A stretch of 64,000 nt of DNA from Flavobacteriaceae bacterium (GCA_947446635.1 CANFHF010000004.1:1-64000), one strand, 5' to 3'; positions 9,007 through 19,333 are shown, counted from the stretch's first letter. The notes: generated from the sequence alone by a model not told the origin. Made by a program: numbers and translations.

Positions 9007-10704
9007 TTATCTTAATCGTATATCCGAAACCGAAGCTCCCGTAGGAATCATTGGAAATACATTGTTCTCTTTTTCAACCATAACTTCCAGGAAATAAGAA
9101 TCTTTTGAAGCCATCATTTCAGCAACAGCAGCATCTAAATCTTCTCTTTTGGTTACTTTTTTAGATTTGATATGATACCCTTCTGCAATAGCTACGAAAT
9201 TTGGATTTATCATTTTGGTAGACGCATAACGGAAGTCAAAAAACAATTCTTGCCATTGGCGCACCATTCCTAAAAATTCATTGTTCAAAACTACAATTTT
9301 CACAGGAACTTTTGTTTGAAAAATTGTCCCTAATTCTTGTATGTTCATTTGAAAACCTCCATCGCCAATAATTGCCACCACTTCACGGTCTGGTCTTCCC
9401 ATTTTGGCACCAATAGCCGCAGGTAAAGCAAACCCCATAGTACCCAAACCACCGGAGGTAACGTTACTTTTAGTTGAATTAAATTTGGCATAACGACAAG
9501 CAAACATTTGATGTTGTCCTACATCTGAAACCATTATGGCATTCCCTTTTGAGTGTTTGTTAATCATTTCGATAGTTTCGCCCATCGAAATTCCTTTGTT
9601 ATTCGTTGGAGTTAGTTCTTCGTTGATAACCGCTTCGAGTTCAATTTTGTATTTTTCTTTGAACTCATTATGCCAAGAATCGTGAGATTTTTTGTCAATC
9701 AACGGAATCAAAGCAGTCAAGGCTTCTTTCACATCGGCCAAAACAGCGACCGTTGTTTTAACGTTTTTATCTATTTCAGCAGGGTCGATTTCAAAATGAA
9801 TTACCTTAGCTTGTTTGGCATAAGTGGCCAAATTTCCGGTAACCCTATCGTCAAATCGCATACCAAGTGCAATCAAAACATCGCATTCATTTGTTAACAC
9901 GTTTGGACCATAATTGCCATGCATTCCCAGCATTCCTACATTTAAAGGGTGATCTGTTGGCATTGCCGACAATCCTAAAATAGTCCAAGCGGCAGGAATT
10001 CCAGATTTCTCCACCAAAGCTTTTAACTCCGCTTCCGCCTCGCTTAAAATAATACCTTGTCCAAAAATAATATAAGGTTTCTTTGCATTATTGATTAGTT
10101 CCGCAGCTTCCGCAATTTTTTCAAGATTCAAAGTTGGCTTTGGATTGTAACTTCTAATTCCAGTGCATTTTTTATAACTGAATTCAAATTCGTCGAATTG
10201 AGCATTTTTGGTGATATCAATTAATACAGGGCCTGGACGACCTGATCTTGCAATATAAAAAGCCTTTGCAATAATTTCAGGAATCTCATGAGCTTCGGTA
10301 ATTTGGTAATTCCATTTGGTTACTGGAGTTGAAATTCCAATAATATCCGTTTCCTGAAAAGCATCTGAACCCAATAAATGTTTCCCAACTTGGCCTGTAA
10401 TACAAACTAAGGGAGTGGAATCAATTTGAGCATCTGCAATTCCAGTTACCAAATTTGTGGCTCCAGGTCCTGAAGTAGCAATGGCAACACCCACTTTACC
10501 AGTGGCTCTTGCAAAACCTTGGGCTGCATGGGCAGCCCCTTGTTCGTGACGCACCAAAACGTGATGCAATTGATCTTGAAATTTATATAATTCGTCGTAA
10601 ACTGGCATAATAGCACCGCCCGGGTAGCCATAAACCAAGTCTACACCTTCGGCCAATAAGCACCTAATAACCGCTTCTGCGCCTGATATTTTATTATTTT
10701 CCAT
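9007..10704 (-). CDS. ilvB: Acetolactate synthase large (catalytic) subunit
   Basis: A 565-residue thiamine-diphosphate enzyme that condenses two pyruvates, or pyruvate plus 2-oxobutyrate. The activating glutamate is E54 in RHEQGAAHAAQG. The ThDP/Mg motif begins GDGG at 447 and ends at VVLNN. The three-domain layout (PYR, central, PP) and length are standard. In the operon it lies between ilvD and ilvN. A small hairpin in the 51-base gap after ilvD may stabilise or attenuate the downstream message. Confidence 0.97.
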   Translation of the reverse strand: MENNKISGAEAVIRCLLAEGVDLVYGYPGGAIMPVYDELYKFQDQLHHVLVRHEQGAAHAAQGFARATGKVGVAIATSGPGATNLVTGIADAQIDSTPLVCITGQVGKHLLGSDAFQETDIIGISTPVTKWNYQITEAHEIPEIIAKAFYIARSGRPGPVLIDITKNAQFDEFEFSYKKCTGIRSYNPKPTLNLEKIAEAAELINNAKKPYIIFGQGIILSEAEAELKALVEKSGIPAAWTILGLSAMPTDHPLNVGMLGMHGNYGPNVLTNECDVLIALGMRFDDRVTGNLATYAKQAKVIHFEIDPAEIDKNVKTTVAVLADVKEALTALIPLIDKKSHDSWHNEFKEKYKIELEAVINEELTPTNNKGISMGETIEMINKHSKGNAIMVSDVGQHQMFACRYAKFNSTKSNVTSGGLGTMGFALPAAIGAKMGRPDREVVAIIGDGGFQMNIQELGTIFQTKVPVKIVVLNNEFLGMVRQWQELFFDFRYASTKMINPNFVAIAEGYHIKSKKVTKREDLDAAVAEMMASKDSYFLEVMVEKENNVFPMIPTGASVSDIRLR

Positions 10705-10723
10705 TTTTATTATTTTTAAAATT

Positions 10724-10746
10724 GCTAAAGGATTTTGACTTTTAGC
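10724..10746. promoter_or_regulatory. Small hairpin in the ilvD-ilvB gap
   Basis: A short stem (GCTAAA at 10724-10729 with TTTAGC at 10741-10746) lies in the 51-base gap between ilvD and ilvB. It could be an RNA stability or processing element in the polycistronic message. The stem is weak, so function is uncertain. Confidence 0.25.
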
Positions 10747-10755
10747 GATTTATTT

Positions 10756-12429
10756 TTATTTATCCGTAACACATCCTGTCGATGCGCTAGATACCGATCT
10801 TGCATACTTTAATAAAACTCCTTTTGTTGCTTTCAAAGCGGGTTGAACCCAAGCTGCTTTTCTTCTAGCAAATTCAGTATCAGAAATTTTTAAATTGATG
10901 GTGTTTTTTACCGCATCAATTGTAATTAAATCCCCATTTTCAACTAGAGCAATTCCACCACCATCATAGGCTTCTGGAGTAATGTGTCCAACCACAAAAC
11001 CGTGTGAACCTCCTGAAAACCGACCATCAGTAATCAAAGCTACACTACTACCCAATCCAGCTCCCATAATGGCCGAAGTTGGTTTTAGCATTTCGGGCAT
11101 TCCGGGTCCGCCTTTAGGTCCGCAATAGCGGATGACGACGACATCTCCGGGTTTTACTAAACCACTTTGAATCCCAGGAATAACGGTAAATTCGCTTTCG
11201 AAAACTATAGCAGTTCCTTCAAAGTATTCGCCTTCATTTCCGCTTATTTTAGCTACACAACCTTCGGAGGCTAAGTTTCCATACAAAATTTGGATATTCC
11301 CCGTAGCTTTCAATGCTTTTTGGATTTCATGGATTACTTCTTGTCCATCATTCAAATCGGGCAAACTAGCCAAATTTTCGGCTACCGTTTTTCCAGTTAC
11401 CGTTAAACATTCTCCGTGAAGAAATCCTTCTTTCAATAAATATTTCATTACTGCAGGAACTCCACCAACAGCGTGTAAATCTTCCATCATGTATTTTCCA
11501 CTTGGTTTCAAATCAGCAAGTACAGGTGTTTTATCACTGATAGCTTGAAAATCTTCCAGGGTAATTTCTATATCTACCGAATGTGCCATGGCAATTAAGT
11601 GCATGACAGCATTGGTCGAACCTCCTAAAACGGCTACTATAGTAATAGCATTTTCAAAAGCTTTACGAGTCATAATATCTCTAGGCTTGATGTCCTTTTC
11701 TAATAATATTCGAATGGCTTTTCCTGCTTCGTCACATTCTTTCTTTTTATCCTCACTTAATGCAGGATTCGAAGAACTATATGGTAAACTCATTCCTAAA
11801 GCTTCAATAGCTGAGGCCATAGTGTTTGCCGTGTACATTCCGCCACAAGCACCAGCACCAGGACATGCGTTTTGTATCACCCCTTTAAAATCTTCAGGAG
11901 TTATGGTATTATTGAATTTTTTTCCCAAAGCCTCAAATGCAGAAACAATATTCAAAGATTCTCCTTTCCATTTTCCAGAATGAATAGTTCCTCCGTAAAC
12001 CATAATGGCTGGGCGATTTACCCTTCCCATGGCCATTAGAGCTCCTGGCATATTTTTGTCGCAACCAGGAATAGCAATCAATCCATCATACCATTGTGCC
12101 CCCATAACTGTTTCAATAGAATCGGCAATTACATCGCGAGAGACCAATGAAAATCGCATACCATCCGTACCATTTGAAATTCCGTCGCTAACGCCAATGG
12201 TGTTGAAAATTAATCCCACTAAATCAGCATTCCAAACCCCTTTCTTGACGTCTTTGGCTAAATCATTCAGGTGCATGTTGCATGTATTTCCTTCATACCC
12301 CATGCTTACAATTCCTACTTGTGCCTTTTTCAAATCTTCTTCTGTCAAACCAATACCGTATAGCATAGCTTGCGCTGCAGGTTGGGTTTGGTCTTGAGTG
12401 ATGGTCTTGCTGTATTTATTTAATTCCAT
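10756..12429 (-). CDS. ilvD: Dihydroxy-acid dehydratase
   Basis: A 557-residue Fe-S dehydratase of the IlvD/Edd family that forms 2-oxoisovalerate and 2-oxo-3-methylvalerate. The cluster cysteines are visible at C50 (GNTCNMH), C123 ([10 protein letters not shown]) and C195 ([14 protein letters not shown]), together with the C-terminal GRFSGGSHG signature. The length is normal. It is second in the operon, 36 bases after leuA. Confidence 0.97.
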   Translation of the reverse strand: MELNKYSKTITQDQTQPAAQAMLYGIGLTEEDLKKAQVGIVSMGYEGNTCNMHLNDLAKDVKKGVWNADLVGLIFNTIGVSDGISNGTDGMRFSLVSRDVIADSIETVMGAQWYDGLIAIPGCDKNMPGALMAMGRVNRPAIMVYGGTIHSGKWKGESLNIVSAFEALGKKFNNTITPEDFKGVIQNACPGAGACGGMYTANTMASAIEALGMSLPYSSSNPALSEDKKKECDEAGKAIRILLEKDIKPRDIMTRKAFENAITIVAVLGGSTNAVMHLIAMAHSVDIEITLEDFQAISDKTPVLADLKPSGKYMMEDLHAVGGVPAVMKYLLKEGFLHGECLTVTGKTVAENLASLPDLNDGQEVIHEIQKALKATGNIQILYGNLASEGCVAKISGNEGEYFEGTAIVFESEFTVIPGIQSGLVKPGDVVVIRYCGPKGGPGMPEMLKPTSAIMGAGLGSSVALITDGRFSGGSHGFVVGHITPEAYDGGGIALVENGDLITIDAVKNTINLKISDTEFARRKAAWVQPALKATKGVLLKYARSVSSASTGCVTDK

Positions 12430-12465
12430 TATGATATGTTTTTTAATCCTTTCTTGATTTTAAAT

Positions 12466-13635
12466 CTATTCTGCTTTTATTTTGCAGACTTCAATAATTT
12501 GATGAATATCGTTATCTAGTACCTCTTTCTTAATGTCGGCAAACTTTAAAAACTCAACATAAACAATGTCTAATTGCACTTTCGTAAGTTCATAACCGAC
12601 TTTTTTTGCTCTGTATGCCAAGGCAGCTCTACCGCTTCTAGCTGTAAGAATTATTGACGATTCATTGACACCCACATCTAAAGGATCCATAATTTCATAA
12701 GTCTCCCTATTTTTTATAACGCCGTCTTGATGAATTCCAGAACTGTGGGCAAAAGCATTTGCTCCAACAATAGCTTTATTAGGCTGCACCATCATTCCCA
12801 TGCTCTCAGAAACCAACCGACTCATTTCGTTCAATTGTTTGGTATTAATATCGGTATATAAATTTAGGTAAGGATGTTGTTTGAAAATCATAACCACTTC
12901 TTCAAGTGCTGTGTTCCCGGCTCTCTCTCCTATTCCATTAATGGTACATTCTATTTGTCTAGCGCCATTCATAGCCCCAGCAATCGAATTGGCAGTAGCC
13001 ATTCCTAGATCATTATGACAATGACAAGAAATCGTTACGTTTTCAATCCCTTTTACGTTTTCTTTTAAATATTTAATTTTAGCACCATATTCATCAGGCA
13101 AACAATAACCTGTCGTGTCAGGAATATTAAGTACTGTAGCTCCTGATTTTATAACTTCTTCACATACTTTGGCCAAAAATTCATTATCGGTTCTGCCGGC
13201 ATCCTCGGCATAAAATTCTACATCTTCAACAAACGATTTAGCATAAGAAACAGCATATTTGGCTCTAGCAATAATATCTTCTCGAGTAGTGTTTAATTTG
13301 AATTGAATATGAGAATTTGACGTTCCTATTCCAGTGTGAATTCTTGGTCTAAGAGCATTTTTTAATGCCGCAGCTGCAACATCAATATCATTCTTTACCG
13401 CTCTAGTGAGGCCACATACCGTAGCGTTTTTTACAATCTTACTTATTTCTGAAACGGATAAAAAATCACCTGGGCTTGAAACAGGGAAACCGGCTTCAAT
13501 AATATCGACCCCCATTTCGTCGAGTCTAGCAGCAATAACAAGTTTTTGTTGAGTGTCTAATTTACATCCTGGGACTTGTTCTCCATCTCTTAAAGTGGTG
13601 TCAAAAATTTGGACTTTCTCTCTATTCATTTTCAA
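12466..13635 (-). CDS. leuA: 2-isopropylmalate synthase, short form
   Basis: A 389-residue DRE-TIM metallolyase condensing acetyl-CoA with 2-oxoisovalerate, the first leucine-specific step. DTTLRDGEQ is at 12-20 and the metal-site HCHND at 205-209, with NGIGERAGN following. It stops near residue 389, so it lacks the C-terminal LeuA allosteric (dimer) domain that gives leucine feedback in longer (about 510-residue) enzymes. Homocitrate- or methylmalate-synthase activity cannot be fully excluded, but position at the head of the ilv operon supports LeuA. The MNREK methionine two codons in is an alternative start. leuB, leuC and leuD are not in the window. Confidence 0.9.
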   Translation of the reverse strand: MKMNREKVQIFDTTLRDGEQVPGCKLDTQQKLVIAARLDEMGVDIIEAGFPVSSPGDFLSVSEISKIVKNATVCGLTRAVKNDIDVAAAALKNALRPRIHTGIGTSNSHIQFKLNTTREDIIARAKYAVSYAKSFVEDVEFYAEDAGRTDNEFLAKVCEEVIKSGATVLNIPDTTGYCLPDEYGAKIKYLKENVKGIENVTISCHCHNDLGMATANSIAGAMNGARQIECTINGIGERAGNTALEEVVMIFKQHPYLNLYTDINTKQLNEMSRLVSESMGMMVQPNKAIVGANAFAHSSGIHQDGVIKNRETYEIMDPLDVGVNESSIILTARSGRAALAYRAKKVGYELTKVQLDIVYVEFLKFADIKKEVLDNDIHQIIEVCKIKAE

Positions 13636-13663
13636 AAATTTAATGTAATTTCACAACTTCAAA

Positions 13664-13671
13664 CAAAAATA
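13664..13671 (-). promoter_or_regulatory. Possible -7 element for the leuA-ilv operon
   Basis: On the minus strand, TATTTTTG at 13671-13664 matches TAnnTTTG and lies about 28 bases before the leuA start. I see no good TTG at the expected upstream spacing, so this is tentative. The leader is too short for a leader-peptide attenuator. Confidence 0.3.
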
Positions 13672-13782
13672 GATTTGATTACTTTATTATAAAAATCATT
13701 TTTATTAATTATACTGTTTATAAAGCGAGTCAAAACTTCGCAAACAATTAAAAAACAAGGCTTTATATCTTTACATTTTACA

Positions 13783-15327
13783 ATGGCTAACCATCAAAAA
13801 GATTCTTTATTTGTACTCATAAAATCACTTTCAAAATCTGAAAAAAGACAATTCAAGATTTTTGCGAGCCGTCTCGAAACAAGTTCTAATACTAAGTTTA
13901 TAGAATTGTTTAATATTTTAGACAAATCAGAAGGCTATGACGAAAAAATTATTTTGAAAAGTGGCATTATAAAAAAAGTACAATTATCGAACTTAAAATC
14001 GTATTTATACAAACAAATTTTGGTGAGTATTCGATTGAATATTCCAAGTCAAAACATCCGTTATCAATTGAGAGAACAAATTGATTTTGCCACTATTTTA
14101 TACAACAAAGGTTTATACAGGCAAAGTTTGAAAATCTTGGACAAAACCAAACATCAAGCCATGGAAAATGATGAAAAATACATGGCTTATGAAATCGTTG
14201 AATTTGAAAAACTCATAGAATCACAATACATTACCCGCAGTATTCAAGGACGCGCCGATGAATTGGTTGTTCAAGCCAAAGAGTTGAATTACAAAAATAC
14301 TATTTCAAGCAAGTTGTCTAATTTGTCGCTACAGTTGTATGGCATTATGCTAAAAACAGGGTATGTAAAAAGTGATGCCGAATACACCTACATTGATGAT
14401 TATTTCAAGAGACATACATCTAAACTTGACGAATCGAAGTTTGGTTTTCGCGAAAAATATTGGTTTTACAATGCCTATCTCTGGAGGAGTTTTTTAGTTC
14501 AGGATTTTCTATCGTGTTACAAATATTCGCACAAATGGGTTACTCTTTTTTACGACAACAAAAACATGATTTATCTCAATCCTGTGTTTTTCTTAAAAGG
14601 AAATCATTACTTGCTGGAGTCTTTATTTATGTTGAAATACAAGTCTAATTTCAAGAAATATTTAGAATTGTTGGAAGACACTATCAACGAACCTCAATTC
14701 CCGGTGAATGATAATATCACGTCCTTGTCATTTCTTTATTTGTACAACAATAAACTAAACTTCCACATTCTTGAAGGTACTTTTGCGGAAAGTGAATATC
14801 TAATTCCCGAAATCTTAGACAAGATTAAACTGCATAGCGAACACCTAGACGAGCATCACGAAATGTTGTTTTATTATAAAATTGCTTCTATTTATTTTGG
14901 CACCGAAAAATACACGGAATGCATCTTTTACTTAGAAAAAATAATCAATAACAAAAACCTTTACGTTCGAGAAGATTTGGCTTGTTTTGCCCGATTATTA
15001 TGTCTGATTGCACATTACGAATCTGGGAAGGATTTTAATCTTGAGAATCAGTTAAAAAGCACATATAAATTTTTAATAAAAATGAATGATTTACACGAAG
15101 TGCAAAAAGAAATCATTCGCTTTTTGAAAAAATTGAACACCATTTATCCTAATGACATCAAAAAAGAGTTCGTCAAAGTGAAGGAGCGATTTATAGAATT
15201 AGAAAAAAACACTTACGAGAAAAGAGCATTCCTCTATCTTGACATCATTTCATGGTTAGAGAGCAAAATCGAAAACCGAAAAATAAGTGCTATAATTAAA
15301 GAAAAAGCCAAACTAAACAACCGTTAA
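13783..15327 (+). CDS. Conserved Bacteroidota all-helical (TPR-like) protein
   Basis: I do not recognise a named family. The 514-residue product has no signal peptide or membrane segment and is predicted mostly helical. Repeated units (IDFATILYNKGLYRQSLKILDKTK; MLFYYKIASIYFGTEKYTECIFYLEKIINN) have the spacing and residues of tetratricopeptide-like helix pairs. The N-terminus (FVLIKSLSKSEKRQFKIFAS) is the sort seen in many uncharacterised Bacteroidota proteins. A scaffold or protein-binding role is the reasonable guess. It is divergent from leuA and followed 32 bases later by the SUI1-like gene. Confidence 0.75.
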   Translation: MANHQKDSLFVLIKSLSKSEKRQFKIFASRLETSSNTKFIELFNILDKSEGYDEKIILKSGIIKKVQLSNLKSYLYKQILVSIRLNIPSQNIRYQLREQIDFATILYNKGLYRQSLKILDKTKHQAMENDEKYMAYEIVEFEKLIESQYITRSIQGRADELVVQAKELNYKNTISSKLSNLSLQLYGIMLKTGYVKSDAEYTYIDDYFKRHTSKLDESKFGFREKYWFYNAYLWRSFLVQDFLSCYKYSHKWVTLFYDNKNMIYLNPVFFLKGNHYLLESLFMLKYKSNFKKYLELLEDTINEPQFPVNDNITSLSFLYLYNNKLNFHILEGTFAESEYLIPEILDKIKLHSEHLDEHHEMLFYYKIASIYFGTEKYTECIFYLEKIINNKNLYVREDLACFARLLCLIAHYESGKDFNLENQLKSTYKFLIKMNDLHEVQKEIIRFLKKLNTIYPNDIKKEFVKVKERFIELEKNTYEKRAFLYLDIISWLESKIENRKISAIIKEKAKLNNR

Positions 15328-15359
15328 AAACAGGTTTTTCTGCATCCCAATATAAAAAT

Positions 15360-15689
15360 ATGGATTTACAAGACCAACTAAAAAACCTTTTTCCTAATCA
15401 CGAACCGGCTCCTGAGGAATCGACAGCAACCCCATCACATGTGCTTTATATTCAAGCGGAGCCCATGATTTGTATATTCGAAAAGCGCAAGGGAAAAGCA
15501 ACCACCATAATCGAGGGTTATGAAGGAACGGACGCCGATTTTAAATTGTTGGCTAAAGAAATCAAAACCAAGTTGAGCGTTGGCGGAACTTTCAAAGACG
15601 ATGCCATCATTATTCAAGGCGATTATCGCGATAAAATCATGACGCTTTTAAAAGATAAAGGCTTCAAAGTAAAACGGGTGGGCGGGTAA
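15360..15689 (+). CDS. SUI1/YciH-like translation initiation factor
   Basis: A 109-residue protein whose C-terminal half is an eIF1/SUI1 domain: ADFKLLAKEIKTKLSVGG followed by IIIQGDYRDKIMTLLKDKGFKVKRVGG. Bacterial YciH homologues bind the 30S subunit and can affect start-codon fidelity; the in-cell role is poorly defined. The N-terminal 45 residues are poorly conserved in type. The family assignment is firm from the GGTxKDxxIxxQGD pattern. Confidence 0.88.
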   Translation: MDLQDQLKNLFPNHEPAPEESTATPSHVLYIQAEPMICIFEKRKGKATTIIEGYEGTDADFKLLAKEIKTKLSVGGTFKDDAIIIQGDYRDKIMTLLKDKGFKVKRVGG

Positions 15690-15762
15690 AAGAAGTTTAG
15701 CGGTTGCGGTTTTGCAAAAGTTTTTTTTCGATATCTAGAATCCAATTACCTAGTATTTTAAC

Positions 15763-16431
15763 TTACCAGTCAATTTCAGCCTTGCCTTTTGCTTTCAGAC
15801 AGGCATTGGTTTGGCTAAAATGTTTGTTGCCAAACCATTTTCCCTGATTGGCACTCATGGGCGAGGGATGTCCGGATTCCAGAACAAGGTGTTTATTTCG
15901 GTCAATTTTGGAACCTTTCTTTTTGGCAGAACTGCCCCATAATAAAAAAACAACATTTTCTTTTTGTTGCGAAATAGTTTGGATAACGGCATTGGTAAAA
16001 ATACTCCATTTTAAATGTTTATGACTATTGGGTCTGTCTTTTCGAACCGATAGCGAAGCATTCAAAAGTAAAACGCCTTGCGCTGCCCAATGTGTTAAGT
16101 TGCCGGATGTAGGTAAAAAAACAGTTTCTAAATCATCATTCAATTCCCTGAAAATATTACGCAACGAAGGAGGAATTCTAACATCATCATTTACCGAAAA
16201 ACACAATCCATTCGCTTCACCAACGCCGTGATAAGGATCTTGACCAATGATAACGACTTTTAAATCCTCGATCGAGCAAGAATCGAAAGCCGCAAATAGT
16301 AATTCTTTTGGTGGAAAACAAGTGTGGTATTGGTATTCGTTATCGACCGCCTGCATCAAATCCCTGAAATAGGGTTTCTGGATTTCGTCTGCTAAAAAAT
16401 TCTGCCAAGAAGGATGGAGTTGGGAAAGCAT
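15763..16431 (-). CDS. ung: Uracil-DNA glycosylase, family 1
   Basis: A 222-residue UDG that excises uracil from DNA in base-excision repair. The water-activating motif GQDPYHG is at 63-69 (D65) and the DNA-intercalation loop HPSPMSA starts at H188. LLNASLSVRKDRPNSH is also typical. Length and motifs are complete. It is convergent with the SUI1-like gene, and its upstream flank is the repeat cluster that separates it from mutS2. Confidence 0.97.
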   Translation of the reverse strand: MLSQLHPSWQNFLADEIQKPYFRDLMQAVDNEYQYHTCFPPKELLFAAFDSCSIEDLKVVIIGQDPYHGVGEANGLCFSVNDDVRIPPSLRNIFRELNDDLETVFLPTSGNLTHWAAQGVLLLNASLSVRKDRPNSHKHLKWSIFTNAVIQTISQQKENVVFLLWGSSAKKKGSKIDRNKHLVLESGHPSPMSANQGKWFGNKHFSQTNACLKAKGKAEIDW

Positions 16432-16453
16432 AAATATAGTCTATAGGGTAAAG

Positions 16454-16707
16454 TTCGGAAAGTTTTTGCAAACTACGCCAAGAAAATGGTTTTTGACTTT
16501 ATATTTCGCTCCGCAAAGTCTCCGACTTTGAGGTAGGGTCTTTCGGTTTTTAACCGATTTAGTTTTGTGCTATTTAATTTTTGTCAGTCAAAGACTGACA
16601 AACACATCCTCAAAGTCGGAGACTTTGAGGAGCGGTTGCATAAATATATTTTACCAAACAATTCGGAAAGTTTTGCAAACTACGCCAAGAAAATGGTTTT
16701 TGACTTT
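16454..16707. repeat. Direct repeat pair enclosing palindromes (ung-mutS2 gap)
   Basis: A 47-base unit at 16454-16500 recurs at 16662-16707 with one T fewer. Between the copies lie a 20-base element at 16514-16533 and its exact reverse complement at 16608-16627. The latter extends into a perfect 10-base-arm hairpin (16608-16617 with 16621-16630). An 8-base-arm hairpin lies at 16582-16600 and a smaller one at 16543-16557. The second direct-repeat copy sits 40 bases before the mutS2 ATG. The cluster fills the 316-base non-coding gap. It looks like an extragenic palindromic element with a local duplication. Confidence 0.85.
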
Positions 16708-16747
16708 TTTACTTTGTAACTTTGAACTTTTGACTTTAGACACGAAA

Positions 16748-18913
16748 ATGATATCCATTACAGAAAAAACATTACAAGACCTACAATTTCCGACAGTTCT
16801 GGAAACGATTTCGGCGATTTGCAATACCGATATCGGTAAGCAAAAAGCCCTAGAAATTACCCCTTTCAAAGACAAAGAAACCTTGATTAAGGCTTTGAAT
16901 CAGACTACGGAATACCTTTCTTCTTTTCAAAATAACAACGCTATTCCCAATCATGGATTTGATGCTATTTCTTATGAAATTAAGTTCTTATCCATTGAAG
17001 ACAGTTTTCTGGAAGTGGGCAGTTTTAGAAAAATTGCCACTATTTCTGAAACCACGAACTTCCTGCTGAATTATTTCAAGAAATTCGATGATTATTACCC
17101 AAATCTAAACTCAAAAGCCTCTGATATAGAATTAACAAAAGACATCATAAACCTAGTGGATGTTGTTGTTGATAAATATGGTGAAATTAAAGACAACGCC
17201 TCTCCCGATTTATTGCATATTCGTCGAGAAATGAATACTGTTCGAGGTAAAGTCAATCAGAGTTTTGGAGTCGCTTTAACCCAATATAATTCCTTGGGCT
17301 ATTTAGATGACATTAAGGAAAGTTTTGTTCAAAATCGCAGAGTATTAGCTGTTTTGGCTATGTATCGCCGAAAAGTAAAAGGTTCTATTCTGGGCAGTTC
17401 CAAGACGGGAAGCATTGCTTATATCGAACCCGAAATGACTCTGAAATATTCCCGTGAATTAAGTAATTTAGAATATGAAGAAAAAGAGGAAATTACCCGA
17501 ATTCTGAAACAATTATCCAACCAAATTCGTCCGTTTTTATCTTTGCTGATTCAGTATCAGGACTTCCTCAGCGACATTGATGTGATTGCCGCCAAAGCAA
17601 AATACGCAAATAGAATCAATGCTATTTTACCCACAATAACAGAAAATCGCAGGTTGTATTTCAGGGATGCCTTCCACCCTATTTTGTACTTGAACAACAA
17701 ACAAAAAAACGAAATTACCCATCCTCAAACTATTGAATTACAACAGGAAAATAGAATCATCGTTATTTCCGGCCCTAATGCAGGAGGAAAAACAATCTCA
17801 TTGAAGACCGTTGGACTACTTCAATTAATGCTACAATCGGGCATGCTTATTCCGGTTCACGAACGCAGCGAAACCTTTTTGTTCGACAGGATATTGACTG
17901 ATATTGGAGACAATCAATCTATTGAAAATCATTTAAGTACCTACAGTTACCGATTAAAGAACATGAACTACTTCTTGAAGAAATGCAACAGAAAAACCAT
18001 GTTCCTGATTGATGAATTTGGAACAGGTTCCGACCCAGAATTGGGTGGTGCTTTGGCTGAAATTTTCTTAGAAGAATTCTACCATCGGGAAGCTTTCGGA
18101 ATTATTACTACCCATTATTCCAACCTGAAGATTCTAGCCAACGAATTGCCTTTCGCCACCAATGCCAACATGCTATTTGATGAAAAATCATTAGAACCCA
18201 TGTATAAACTGGCTTTGGGTCAAGCCGGAAGCTCGTTTACCTTTGAAGTGGCCTTGAAAAACGGAATCCCTTTCAGTTTAATCAATCGGGCAAAAAAGAA
18301 GATTGAAGTCGGAAAAGTGCGTTTTGACAAAACCATCGCCACGCTCCAAAAAGAACGTTCCAAGATGGAAAAAACCTCGCAAATACTCAAAGAAGAAGAA
18401 ACAAAAGCACGCGAAGAAGGCAGAAAAATGGAAACCATCAACGTGAAAATCAAACAAAAACTGGAAAGCTATCAGGAATTGTACGATAGTAACCAGAAAA
18501 CGATTTACATTGGTCAGAAAATAGAGGACATTGCCCAAAAATATTTTAATAATAAAAACAAAAAAGACCTGATTGGAGAATTTTTAAAAATCATCGAAAT
18601 TGAAAACTCGAAACGAATAAAAGCTACACCAAAAGAAATTAAGGCTATTGTTGAAAAGAAAAAAGAGGTTGTAAAAGAAATTGAAGTAAAAGTAGAAGAA
18701 ATAAGGGTTGCCAAAAAAGAAAAGAAACAAAAACCCATTATCATAAAACCCAAAGCAATTCTAAAAGTGGGCGACAGAGTGCGCATGTTTGATGGTAAAG
18801 CAGTAGGAAGTATTGACAACATTGAGAAAAATAAAGCAACCGTGAATTACGGTATGTTCACTTCCAAGGTTAGTTTAGATCTTTTGGAATTGGTTGAAGC
18901 AGTAAAAAAGTAA
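16748..18913 (+). CDS. MutS2-family DNA-binding ATPase lacking an Smr domain
   Basis: A MutS2-type ATPase of 721 residues when started at 16748 (MISITEKTLQ). An in-frame upstream extension to 16565 runs through repeat DNA and is not credible. Walker A GPNAGGKT is at 342-349, and Walker B LIDEFGTGSDP begins near 420. A long charged coiled-coil follows (about 530-670), then a KOW-like segment (KVGDRVRMFDGKAVGSI) at the C-terminus. The usual C-terminal Smr nuclease domain is missing, so direct DNA nicking is not expected. Family roles include suppressing recombination and rescuing stalled ribosomes. It is three bases from the next gene. Confidence 0.92.
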   Translation: MISITEKTLQDLQFPTVLETISAICNTDIGKQKALEITPFKDKETLIKALNQTTEYLSSFQNNNAIPNHGFDAISYEIKFLSIEDSFLEVGSFRKIATISETTNFLLNYFKKFDDYYPNLNSKASDIELTKDIINLVDVVVDKYGEIKDNASPDLLHIRREMNTVRGKVNQSFGVALTQYNSLGYLDDIKESFVQNRRVLAVLAMYRRKVKGSILGSSKTGSIAYIEPEMTLKYSRELSNLEYEEKEEITRILKQLSNQIRPFLSLLIQYQDFLSDIDVIAAKAKYANRINAILPTITENRRLYFRDAFHPILYLNNKQKNEITHPQTIELQQENRIIVISGPNAGGKTISLKTVGLLQLMLQSGMLIPVHERSETFLFDRILTDIGDNQSIENHLSTYSYRLKNMNYFLKKCNRKTMFLIDEFGTGSDPELGGALAEIFLEEFYHREAFGIITTHYSNLKILANELPFATNANMLFDEKSLEPMYKLALGQAGSSFTFEVALKNGIPFSLINRAKKKIEVGKVRFDKTIATLQKERSKMEKTSQILKEEETKAREEGRKMETINVKIKQKLESYQELYDSNQKTIYIGQKIEDIAQKYFNNKNKKDLIGEFLKIIEIENSKRIKATPKEIKAIVEKKKEVVKEIEVKVEEIRVAKKEKKQKPIIIKPKAILKVGDRVRMFDGKAVGSIDNIEKNKATVNYGMFTSKVSLDLLELVEAVKK

Positions 18914-18916
18914 AAT

Positions 18917-19333
18917 ATGATCAACGAGCTTCCTCCCAACAAAAAAATAATTCTCTTTGATGGCGTTTGTAATCTATGCGATTCGGCCGTTCAGTTTGTC
19001 ATCAAACACGATACGAAAGATGTGTTTCACTTTGTGGCATTGCAATCGGAATTGGGACAACAAATCCTGAAACACATTGGTATTAATACTGCAAATATTG
19101 ATAGTGTCATTTTATACGAACCCGGAATTGCCTATTATTACAAATCACAGGCAGCATTAGAAATTGCAAGAAGTCTTGGTGGATTTTTCCATTTCGGAAC
19201 TATTTTCAAGATTATTCCAACCGGAATTAGAAATCATCTCTATGATTATATTGCCAAAAATCGGTATCAATGGTATGGCAAAAAAGAAAATTGTTGGGTT
19301 CCAACATTAGAACTAAAATCAAAATTTTTATAA
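18917..19333 (+). CDS. DCC-family (DUF393) thiol-disulfide oxidoreductase-like protein
   Basis: A 138-residue protein with the diagnostic FDGVCNLCD motif at 14-22 (C18 and C21 of the CxxC) and FVALQSELGQ downstream. The family is predicted to have a thioredoxin-like redox function; substrates are unknown. It is co-transcribed with mutS2 (three-base gap), although no functional link is known to me. Confidence 0.88.
   Translation: MINELPPNKKIILFDGVCNLCDSAVQFVIKHDTKDVFHFVALQSELGQQILKHIGINTANIDSVILYEPGIAYYYKSQAALEIARSLGGFFHFGTIFKIIPTGIRNHLYDYIAKNRYQWYGKKENCWVPTLELKSKFL

Noticed and set aside
11588..12397. Two long plus-strand frames opposite ilvD
   Set aside because: Antisense shadows of the conserved ilvD coding sequence.
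16565..16747. In-frame 61-codon extension upstream of mutS2
   Set aside because: It runs through palindromes and the direct repeat, and does not resemble a MutS2 N-terminus; the family start is at 16748.
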